Positions 40,451-49,587 of a stretch of DNA of 64,000 nucleotides are shown here, in pieces (position 1 is the first letter of the stretch; each line of letters begins with the position of its first letter). A program made the position numbers and the translations under genes. The notes under the pieces were generated by a model. That model was not told the DNA's origin. It saw only the letters and a program-made list of their open reading frames with translations, and ran no database searches. Source of the DNA: Chrysophaeum taylorii (lineage: Eukaryota; Sar; Pelagophyceae; Pelagomonadales; Pelagomonadaceae); NCBI GenBank assembly GCA_029834535.1, contig JAQMWT010000668.1, positions 49,288 to 113,287 on the forward strand. The letters run 5' to 3'.

Positions 40451-41245
40451 TTAGGAAGATCCGAGTGCATCGACTTCGTCGTATGCTGGGTTCTCGACGG
40501 AGTCGCTACCGGCATGTAGGAAACGGCGAAAGAGAGGGTGCACGGTCTCGCGGAGATATACGATGAAGTCGGCTTCTTTTCCTAGGAGGTGAGCTTGGGT
40601 GATCGGATATAACTTGCCTTTTGTCATATCGGTCGGGTCCTTGTCTTTATCTTTAAGTTCTTGGGGCTTTGGCTCGTAGACGTTCTCCAGGAAGTGCTTG
40701 CCGAACTTGCGGTAGACACCCTTGTGTTAGACGTAACGGCCTTGGAAATCTTGCGTGTTCCCGGCGGTAGAGTGGTGGTCGGGGTCCCTGTCGTATTCGT
40801 CGATGCAGTGGCTTAGGAGAGTATCAGCGAGATCATTAGATCCGCGCAAGACGGATTCCCACGTGTAGAAGGCTTGTAGGAAATACTGAGCTATGCCTGT
40901 TTCAGGCATCAGATGTTCGACGAACAACTGCATGACACGAAACGAAAGCATTCGGGGTGTGACTTGAGCCGAGTCCATTGACTCGAGGACGGCGCTAGGT
41001 GGGTCACTAAATGTGTTAACTTTATTCTTGGGATCGTGTTGAGCCGGAGTGGGAGGCGGAGCCGCAGCAGCAACGGCAGGTGGTGGTGCTTGCGTTGCTT
41101 GCACTTGGGCGGTCAACGCGCTGAATTGAGCATTGAATTGTGCCATCAAGCGAGTTCCTTGGTCTTGCATCTCCTTTTGATGCCTTGCTTCTAAGCGAGC
41201 TTCTTGTTCTCGCATCTCCTTTCGGAGTTCTTGAGTGGTTGGCAT
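40451..41245 (-). pseudogene. E2 Gag, one in-frame stop
   Basis: From the ATG at 41,243-41,245 the protein has a coiled-coil Gln/Glu/Arg-rich N-terminus (ELRKEMREQEARLEARHQKE), a Pro/Ala linker and a helical capsid-like region. A TAA at 40,727-40,729 interrupts the frame, which continues naturally to the TAA at 40,451-40,453. Just upstream on -, at 41,290-41,345, is a probable leader with GGTATCAGCAGAGCC, possibly a tRNA primer site. Confidence 0.65.
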
Positions 41246-41525
41246 TTTGCTAGGGTTCAGGAACGTCAGTGAGCGGGACTCGTCTGGAAATCCCGAGGCT
41301 CTGCTGATACCGGGACTGGTGCCCAATACCTAGAGAACAGTAATCACAACTGTGTTACCCTTCAGCAGAGCGTGAGAACAGTGGTAGTCTGTCCTCGAAT
41401 CTGTCTCCTAAACGAGGACAGCCGGTGTGAATAACACAGCGTTTTCTTAAATCAAAAGGTGGCAAAGTTAAGGGAACTAACCCTAGGATAGGGGGTACTA
41501 ACCCTAATTCGGATTTTCTATCTCT

Positions 41526-41760
41526 ACTGACATCACCTCATTGTGTACGTCGTCCTCGTCGCCCTCGTCGTCACGCACTCAACCGTTGTCCCCGACGGAC
41601 TTGGCTCGTTTCCTCGCGGCTGGTAGCGGCTGGAAGAAGGCCCTTCGAGCCCCTGCAGCGTCGCCGTTGCTTCAGCTACCCGCTGCTCCTCAGCACGCTT
41701 GTCGCGTTCAAGCTCTTCGTTGGTACGGCGCTTTCGCTGCTGAATGTTCCCTCCCCTAAG
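41526..41760 (-). pseudogene. Charged coding fragment
   Basis: On - a natural-looking frame encodes a Glu/Arg-rich helical segment (RKRRTNEELERDKRAEEQ) followed by a Ser/Thr-rich tail. Boundaries and family are unknown. Confidence 0.3.
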
Positions 41761-42035
41761 GCATCGTTCGGTCAGTGGTCAGTCGACGTTGCTTGCACGT
41801 TAAAAGTCTTGAGCAGCACGCCGCAAGGTGCTTACGTGTGGCGAGCTATTCTGGCCTCTCATTGGCTGGTTCTGCTGCTGACGTGTGACTAGCTAAACGA
41901 GGCAATCAGCGTTCAGATTAGCTCGTCATAGACCTCGCAGTACAAAATCAGTGACGTGTTTAGGAACCCGGCCGTCACGCCACAGTGCGCTGGAACTCTT
42001 ACAGACCAGAGCACTAGCTGCCTCGGGAAGAGCGG
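41761..42035. other. Stretch without a supported gene
   Basis: I see no convincing ORF, repeat or site. Confidence 0.4.
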
Positions 42036-43384
42036 GGTGACTTCTGGGGCCACCTTTGGTCGCGCCGGCGGCCTCGCTCGTGTCGGAGGCTGTCCGCTAC
42101 GTCCCTCACAATAACTTTGTTATTTTTGATAACCGGCCGCCTGTTACTTTGAGCCAGTCTGCGTTCGACCGCGCTGCCAGTAAAGAGAGAGAGTGAGAGT
42201 CATTCGAAGTCCTCGCGTTACGGGCGCTATCGAGCAGCGGTCGAAGGTGGCGATGTGCCTGCACTTGACCTCTTCGCCCCCTCCGCGCGCGCGGCCGTCA
42301 TGGTCAAGGATGCGAAACGCCTCGGGGGGGGACGCGACTCCACGGTTCGTTCGGAGAGCCGAGGTAGCATCACAATTCACGGCAAGTGGATGATGTGCGG
42401 TGCATCAAGAGCGTCAAATTCGTGAGAGCTACGCAGGAGGACGACAAGTGCGGCCGAGCCATCGTCGCCGCCAATGCGAAGAGTGACGCTCACTCGCGCA
42501 AGGCGGGTGTTCGCACGCGCGCGCGTGCTTGCGAGTGCGAGCAGCGCGCGGCTTGAGCCGTCCTGGCGACCATTGGCGACCATTTACTTGAACGCTGACA
42601 GCGCATCGGTTGCGACGGCACACCAGCCAGCGGCCGGCGCCTACGCCTCGGCGGCACGAACAACAAGGCGTAGCGGCGGCGCGTGGCGACGGAAGCGCCG
42701 TCGTATGGTCTCGCTGGGAACGCTGGGAACGCTGGGGCGAGACGTTCGAGGTCAAGGTTCGCTGTTCCAACAATACCACCCGGGACAAGGCCGCCCGAAA
42801 GATGGAGTTTGAAATCAAGGCGGCGGAGAGGGCGCTGCTGACGGCGACGGCTCCGGTAGTCCATCGGCTATCGCTTCCCATCAAGTGCTGTCGCATGTCC
42901 CGGAACAAATAGGAGTGTGAATCACCGACGTCGAGTACGAGATTTCCTTGCTCGAGGAGGCCGCCGCCAAGGAGCAGAGCAAGGCTGCGGTCACCGCGAA
43001 GGAGCAGGAGCGGACCGACGCCTGGGAGAAGCGCCGCTCCGAGATCCGCCCAGCCGAGTGGGCCTTCGCCGCTGTCAGGTCGCTGTCGAAGCTCCGTCCT
43101 GGCCAGCTCAAGTCCTCTATCTATGGCCGCACCGGCAATGGCGACAAGGCGAGGACAACAAGGAGAATGCCCTCGTCGAAGAAGCCCGCTCCCACGTCGA
43201 TAAGCCTCCGCTTCTGCCTCCGACGCCAGCGCCAGCTCTAGGCAAGTCCGCGGCCGAACATGCTGCTGCCCCCGAAGATGAGCCCGCCGAGTCCGCCCCC
43301 GCCGACGACGACGAAAGCCTTGCCGAGAGCACGATTGCCGGTTTCTTCGGCGATCTTGGCGATGACTCCGAAGTCGAGGCTTGA
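42036..43384 (+). pseudogene. Decayed hypothetical gene
   Basis: Natural-looking protein segments follow one another on + but change frame several times: RYVPHNNFVIFDNRPPVTLS, VKDAKRLGGGRDSTVRS, KFVRATQEDDKCGRAIVAAN, FEVKVRCSNNTTRDKAARKM, a coiled-coil ISLLEEAAAKEQSKAAV, and an acidic C-terminus ending in DLGDDSEVEA. One frame change falls exactly in a GA run (42,181-42,192), another near 43,150. Some changes could be introns. I recognise no family. Long opposite-strand frames here are shadows of the GC-rich + coding sequence. Confidence 0.45.
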
Positions 43385-43815
43385 TTCCGGCCTGCGCTCT
43401 GTGGGCTCGTCCCGAAAACCCCGACCCTCGCCAGCTCCTAGTCAACACCCTCAAGACACGCCCAATAGGCCATCCATCCGGGCTCGCTGGTGGGGCTTCT
43501 CGTGGACTTCCCCTTCCTCGAATGTCGCCCACCCAGTCTCGATCGTCTGCTAAGCCGTCTCGTCCCAAGAAGAGGCCACTTTCGTGCAAAGTGGCTCAAA
43601 ATTGAAACTCGCCTCAGAAACACCCGACTTTGGCGCGACACCTTGCAGCGGCAGCGACTACTACAGGTCTCGGGCTTACTCCCGCGTGTGGATGCAGGTG
43701 TCAAGGCTGTGTCGCTGGTTCTGTGGCGCCCGGGATTGACCTCTTGCGAGTTTTCGCAGCGTCGCGCGTGACCGCGGAAAACTTGCTCAATTACAAGTAT
43801 CTCCGACCATAAACC
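43385..43815 (+). other. Possible continuation of the decayed gene
   Basis: One frame (43,381-43,812, single TGA at 43,603-43,605) looks partly protein-like, with a Cys-rich ACGCRCQGC stretch and a helical end. Evidence for a gene is weak. Confidence 0.25.
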
Positions 43816-43829
43816 GCCACAACAAGCAC

Positions 43830-45478
43830 AGTAGAGACAGAAAATTTGATGTCACTCCAGAGAGCTACACTACTATGTGTGCGACACTGGAACATTTCAC
43901 ACCTATCTCTACACGAGGGTTTTCTCTCCGTAATACGGCTTTCCCTCCTTCCTTTCTCCCTTACCCTTCCGCAATTATGTTTTCATGACTATGAAGAACC
44001 CAGTCTGAAGCTCTTTTCCAACATGGAGTAGGCCTCCAGGTGCGTACCGTCAGGTACGGGGTTTTCTGTTTAATTAACAGAGGCTTCGTTCCTCGTTGTT
44101 AGTGTAAACGCTTCTATGGGACCTAATGTCCTTAAGGAGTTAGGGCTTAAATCCCTACCGTGTGTAGTAGCATGTGGCAAGCGGAATGGTCTGTACACGC
44201 CTAAGACTGCACGCAGTCTCTACCATGTACCCGGAGAGGGTCAAATCTCTCCAGGTTATGGGCCCATATGCGTAGGTGTGTCAGCCCAACTGTGTTGTAC
44301 GTATAAATGGAGTGATCAATTTACGCCTGATCACGAGTACAATGCGACAATGTGTTTGGCGGTGGTCTACTGTACATATTTGTTATGTGACGGTATATGC
44401 CCACCAGTTAATTTGGTTTGTGACCGAGTTGGGTCGGTCACTGGTCATATGCACTCGCATCGCTAATAAAATTGAAATTTGTCCTATACAAGCCGCGGAA
44501 ACTTGTACGGGTTTTTCCTTCTATTCCCCAACAAAAGACTGACTGCTCGAGAATTAATCCATTCTTCAGTCTCAAGTCATCATGTTTTTAAATAGCATGT
44601 TGATTAGTTTGGTCTTGTAAATAAGCCCACGCTTAAAATAGCGTACTGTACATAGAACCCGCACTCGAGAAACCCTTCATTCTTATGTGTCGAATATGTC
44701 TATCAATCCTATAACCTATTCCTTAATAGGCCACAATCATGTCAAAACAAAAACCAATATCCACTACGGATATCTACAAACAAGAATAAATCCTCGTTGA
44801 TAAAATTGACGCAGGATTGCATTTCCAAGACAACTCAACCAAGGTGAGCTTGCAAATTGAGGTGCTTCGCAGCCATATGACTAGTCCATATGTGGACACG
44901 TTATTCTGCTTCGATTCATATGAAGCTTACACCCGGAATGCTCCGGAGTATAATTAACTTCTTGAACAAGAAGTTGATATCATCTTCGCTCAATGGAAAG
45001 CTGAACAAGTAAACGAGTTAAACTTAACTGATGAAGATGCCCTGCCTGATCATTTTAAAACTTGGCACGTCAATTCATCACATCAACTAACAGTTGATGT
45101 CCGTAATAATCTCGAACGACTTTATTACCAAGAGTCATACAATCTCGCTGCCCCCGAATTAAATGAGGATGTTAAACGTGTCCTCGATCTATTAGATACC
45201 CGATTCCCTATATCAATTGTGTATGATTCTTCTCTAACTGACATATCCTTTACAGGTCTCTCTAATACCGACTGGATCAAACACTGCGAAACTTATGCTG
45301 GTTTCTTGTACACATTTTTAAATCTGGAATCACAAGACAAACCAGCACTCGCTATGTGGCCTCAATTAAAGAAGATATACGCACTTACTGCACTTCATAA
45401 TAAACTACGTGCAGTAATGCTTTTAGCTTACCATTACTATGAGACAGTGTCTTGTACAGATGTTACTGAGCTTGAATC
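43830..45478 (+). mobile_element. AT-rich decayed element
   Basis: GC drops sharply relative to both sides. The first about 190 bp recur at 23,110-23,254, so this is a repeated element. Non-coding sequence to about 44,730 may be an LTR or leader. A Gag-like reading frame follows and is cut at 45,478 by a Helitron unit with its Z block. Confidence 0.5.
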
Positions 45479-45482
45479 CTAA
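44739..45482 (+). pseudogene. Gag-like ORF of the AT-rich element, two in-frame TAA codons
   Basis: From the ATG at 44,739 a single frame encodes about 245 residues, interrupted only by TAA at 44,787-44,789 and 44,955-44,957. The sequence is helical and acidic, with WIKHCETYAGFLYTFLNLE and MWPQLKKIYALTALHNKL. Size and character suit a Gag capsid, but no family is certain. Both TAA codons could derive from CAA by C-to-T change. Codon use is AT-rich, unlike the neighbours. Confidence 0.5.
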
Positions 45483-46493
45483 CTACTAATCGACAGATTT
45501 TTGTTTGTCTGTTTGTTTGTCTGTCTGTCCCTCGATTTAGGGTAAGGATCAGGTAGGCGCGCGAGCCAGACATTGATCCTCCAAGCCGTCTACGGCGACC
45601 TCGCAGACTGTTTCCACGACCCGCGGCGGCTCTTTCAGCGCGCCATTCTCACGCCCCGTCGAAACGATGTTGTCGATGCTGATAACGCGCGCATGACCGC
45701 GGCCTTTTTTTCCCGGAGACGAGGCGTCGGAGTTCTTTTCGGCCGACTTGGTTGGGTCGGAAGACGACGCCTCGCTCTTTACAGTCGAGTTTTCGACTCC
45801 CTGACAACCAACGGCATGCTGACTTTGATCGCGAGCTTAAGGTCTTCGCAACCTCGACCCGTCGCACGGCCACTGCAACGGTACCAGATACATGATCGAT
45901 CGTGTCGTGTCACCGAGGCTCCTCCAACCTGTATCCCTTAAGGCCCGCCGACGCCAAACGATCAACAAGAGCCAGGGCCAGACGCCCCGCGAGGTCGGCG
46001 TCCTCTTGCCCAAGCCCGTCTTCTGTCACGTCCAGCTCTACGTGGCTCTCTGTCGATCGGCAACCCCGAGGATATCCTCTTCGGAGTCGACGACTCCACC
46101 TTACCCCACACGTGCTGCGCAATACCGATAAGCCCCCTCCCGGCGTCTACACGCACACTGTAAGTGAACTTACTGGGACCAGGTGAACTTACTGGGGTTT
46201 GAGATTAGGACTAAGTGAACTGAGTGCCCAGGTGAACTTACTGGGGTTTTTAGAGTAAACTCAAGGGTTGGCGGCGTGTACGGATAAAAGCGGCTTAGAT
46301 TGGCGGGGGTGAGAGCGACGAGCTCGAAGGAGAGTGGGGTGAGTGGGTGTGAGCACGAGTGGGTTTACGCCGAACTTACTGGGGTTAGAGATTGGGACTA
46401 GGTGAACTTACTGACCAGGTGAACTTACTGGGACCAGGTGAACTTACTGGGGTTAGGGATTGGGACTAGGTGAACTTACTGGCCTGCACTTGT
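45479..46493 (+). mobile_element. Helitron helicase fragment U8
   Basis: Begins with a Z block and (TTTGTCTG)n, then the helicase segment (45,573-46,131) and the subterminal repeats to ...GGCCTGCACTTGT. At 45,748-45,750 it has TTG where the other copies have TAG, so it is the least damaged copy at that position. Confidence 0.75.
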
Positions 46494-47028
46494 CTTAACT
46501 ACTAATCGACAGATGTTTGTCTGTTTGTTTGTCTGTTTGTGTCTCTGTCCCTCGATTTAGGGTAAGGATCAGGTAGGCGCGAGAGTAAGGATCAGGTAGG
46601 CGCGAGAGTAAGGATCAGGTAGGCGCGAGAGCCAGACAGTGATCCTCCAAGCCGTCTACGGCGACCAATACCGATAAGCCCCCGTCCCGGCGTCTACACG
46701 CGCACTATAGGTGAACTTACTGGGACCATGTGAACTTACTGGGGTTTGAGATTGGGACTAGGTGAACTGAGTGACCAGGTGAAACTGGGACCAGGTGAAC
46801 ATACTGGGGTTTTTTAGAGTAAAGTTTTTAGAGTAAACTCAAAGGTTGGCGGCGCGTGCGGATCAAAGCAGCTTAGATTGGCGGAGGCGAGAGCGACGAG
46901 CTCGAAGGAGTTGGTGTGAGCTAGGTGAACTTACTGACCAGGTGAACTTATATGAAACTTACTGGGACCAGGTGAACTTACTGGGGTTAGAGATTGGGAC
47001 TAGGTGAACTTACTGGCCTGCACTTGTC
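46494..47028 (+). mobile_element. Helitron fragment U9, internally deleted
   Basis: After the Z block, a 21-23 bp piece (GTAAGGATCAGGTAGGCGCGAGA) is repeated three times. A deletion then joins the 5' part to the subterminal repeats. The unit ends ...GGCCTGCACTTGTC directly against gypsy G4. Confidence 0.7.
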
Positions 47029-47321
47029 GGAACCGAAGATTAAGAGCGAGCCGAGCGTTCGTGTCAAAGTCGAGAAGATGAACAAAAGCCACGCAGAAGT
47101 GAGATTCAAATATGGGGAAAAGTTCAGTGTGCCGTGGAAAGATGCGCCGCGCGATGCTGATGGCGCACCGCTACCGCAAACTCCCGAGGACGTCAAGGAT
47201 AACGAAGCGATGCAAGTGAAAATTCCTACGAAGGAAGAAGTTGACAAAGTTGTTCAGGAGCTTGGAATTCCTGACAATCCGCACTTGGACAATGATGCGA
47301 AATTGATGCTCCGTCATTGTG

Positions 47322-47710
47322 CGATCGCTAACCGTTGGTTGCGATGGAGGACGGCGCCTAACACGCTTGCTCCCTGTGGCGGCCCCGGCCGTCCCGGAGT
47401 GAGACGGTGCCTGCTCGCCTCCCGGGCTGGCCGGTTAGCACACGGAAAGTCCGCGCTGGGCTGGGGTTCGCTCGGTTGGGCAGAACGCGACGGACAGGTC
47501 GATTGTTCGCGGACCAATACGTCCGCGGCCTGCGATGCTTTTGCACGATCTCGCACAAGACCGCGCGCAGTGGCGGTCCACCATCAACACGTCCGTCCTC
47601 GTCCCTCGCCTCTGCCCCAACTGCGCGACTTTCCTCTGTGATTCCGCACCGGCTCCTGCCGGTCCGGCCTTGCTCCCATGCTCGGGAGAGGTCTGATGTT
47701 AGTTAAGTTA
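47322..47710 (+). mobile_element. SINE-like element, copy 2
   Basis: Inserted in gypsy RT with the 9-bp target duplication GTCATTGTG (47,313-47,321 and 47,711-47,719). Length is 389 bp; it ends ...GAGAGGTCTGATGTTAGTTAAGTTA. Removing it restores the gypsy sequence found at 59,500. Confidence 0.88.
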
Positions 47711-48582
47711 GTCATTGTGTGCAACACTCGTGGGCCTTTTTCGAATCGATTATGAGACCGGTGGACTCGCCAAAGGTGTCTCTACGATTCAAAGACGCGA
47801 ATCCGCGACCGATCAAGATGACGCCCTACCGATTGACGCCCGCGAAGCTCGATTGTCACCGCAAGCAGATCACTGAGCGGTGTCGCGATGGAGTCATTCG
47901 CCCGGCTAACTCACCATAGGGCTTTCCAGTGTTGATGCTTCCCAAGAAAGGAGCCGAGATTGGAACGTCAAACGCGTTTCGCGCTGCAGTTGACTTACGT
48001 CAGCTCAACGATCAATTGGTCAATGACAGCCGGCCGAACATTCGACAAGATGATGCTTTAGCTGTTTTCGCAATGCGACGCTGGCGGACATGCATTGATA
48101 TTAGATGGGGACATCACAACCTTCTCTGGATCCGGCAGCGCAAGACGCTGTCACGATGGTTAGCCCACTTGGAGCTCATAGTTTCTTGCGATTACCTCTG
48201 GGTGTGAAGACCGCCGGAGCTCTTTTCTGCAAGCAAATGGCGAGCGACCTTTCGAAATGGATGCATCGAGACTTGGTTGCGTTTATTGACGATATTATCA
48301 TGGGATCCGACGATCTTCATCGACATTTACAAGTTTTGATCGAAGTTATGTGTCATTTGGCACAGAGAGGGTACAGCGGTCGAACCGCGAAATTCCATAT
48401 TCTCAAAGATGAGATAGAACTTCTGGGACACATTTCGACCCCAGAAGGCTGGAAGCCGAATCCGAAGACGCTGGAAGCGCTGCAGAAGATGCCGATTCTA
48501 GGTACTTTGCCGAATACTTCTCCGAAGACCCAGATACGCTCTTTCATCGGCGTGAACAATTACTGCCGCCGATATGTGAGAA

Positions 48583-48992
48583 TCCCTAACCCCTGCGATC
48601 GCCAACCGTTGGTTGCGATGGAGGACGGCGCCTAACACGCGTGCTCCCTGCGGCGGCCCCGGCCGTCCCGGAGTGAGACGGTGCCTGCTCGCCTCCCGGG
48701 CTGGCCGGTTAGCACCCGGAAAGTCCGCGCTGGGATGGGGTTCGCTCGGTTGGGCAGAACGCGACGGACAGGTCGATTGTTCGTGGACCAACACGTCCGC
48801 GGCCTACGACGCTTTTGCACGACCTCGCACAAGACCGCGCGCAGTGGCGGTACACCATCAACAAGTCCGTCCTTGTCCCTCGCCTCTGCCCCAACTGCGT
48901 GATTTTCCTCTGTGATTCCGTACCGGCTCCTGCCGGTCCGGCCTGGCTCCCATGCTCGGGAGAGGTCTGAAGTCAGTTAGTTTCATTTAGTT
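48583..48992 (+). mobile_element. SINE-like element, copy 3
   Basis: Very similar to copy 2. Flanked by an 11-bp target duplication, ATATGTGAGAA and ATATGTGGAAA (48,572-48,582 and 48,993-49,003). Ends in a TTAG-type tail. The 5' end shows an extra CCCTAACCCC before GCGATCGCC. Confidence 0.88.
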
Positions 48993-49049
48993 ATATGTGG
49001 AAAGCTACTCGAAGATTGTGGAGCCGCCGAGACGATTATGTCTCGAAGG

Positions 49050-49570
49050 CGCAACGTTCGAGTAGACGCCCGATTGTCAAAAGGCTTGGGATACGATTAT
49101 TGAAGCTTTGGTTGATTCCCGAGGAGACTATCACCCCGATTATGATCTGCCTTTTCAGATCCGATCCGACGCTTCCAAGGATGGACTTGGAGCGCAACTC
49201 TTCCAAATTGTCGAAGTCAAGGACAAGGCAGGAAGAGTGACTCGAGAAGAACGAGTAACTGAGTACTGGAGCCAAGCAGTGCCGAAGGAGATGCGCAATT
49301 ACGAGCCCCGTCGGCTGGAGGTGCTGGCAGTTATACTTTCTCTGGAGCACTTTCGAGCCTATATTGGAGGGCACCGGACTGTTTTGGAGACTGATCACCG
49401 AAATTTGACGTTTTTACGTAAGGCGGCGCACTCGTCTGGACAGCTTGCTCGTTGGGCGATGCGCCTCGCCAACTTTGATCCTGAACTTGGCTACAAGCTG
49501 GGAAAGTAAGCGGGCATGAGTATCCCTGACTGTCTCTCCCGCAGTCCGATAGATCATGTCATCGAGACTG
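49050..49570 (+). pseudogene. Gypsy RNase H (G4)
   Basis: Contains FQIRSDASKDGLGAQLFQ, EYWSQAVPKEMRNYEPRRLE and ETDHRNLTFLRKAAHS, and is interrupted by TAA at 49,507-49,509. Confidence 0.85.
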
Positions 49571-49587
49571 ACGAGTTTTGAGATCCT

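Larger units (their letters stand above)
37804..41524 (-). mobile_element. RT-less LTR retroelement E2 (Gag, protease, methyltransferase fragment)
   Basis: Two diverged but related terminal blocks (about 37,804-37,987 and 41,333-41,524) share TTTTCTATCTCTAC at one end and CACTGTGT-like sequence at the other, and appear to be old LTRs. Between them, read on -, lie Gag, a 405-residue ORF, a protease ORF and a methyltransferase-like fragment. No reverse transcriptase or integrase is present. It abuts gypsy G2b, whose 5' part is missing. LTR boundaries are approximate. Confidence 0.55.
47029..49000 (+). pseudogene. Gypsy reverse transcriptase (G4), split by two SINE copies
   Basis: Segments 47,029-47,321, 47,720-48,582 and on from 49,004 carry RT motifs RPIKMTPYRLTPAKLD, DGVIRPANSP followed by a TAG, AVDLRQLNDQLVNDSRPN and AFIDDIIMGSDDL. 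Frame changes occur near 48,120. Confidence 0.85.

Noticed and set aside
42429-43589. Long - strand frame of 386 codons
   Set aside because: It is the shadow of GC-rich + coding sequence; the + segments have natural protein composition and this one does not.
44739-45482. Alternative genetic code with TAA as Gln
   Set aside because: Two codons in one decayed element are better explained by C-to-T mutation; other genes in the window use standard stops.
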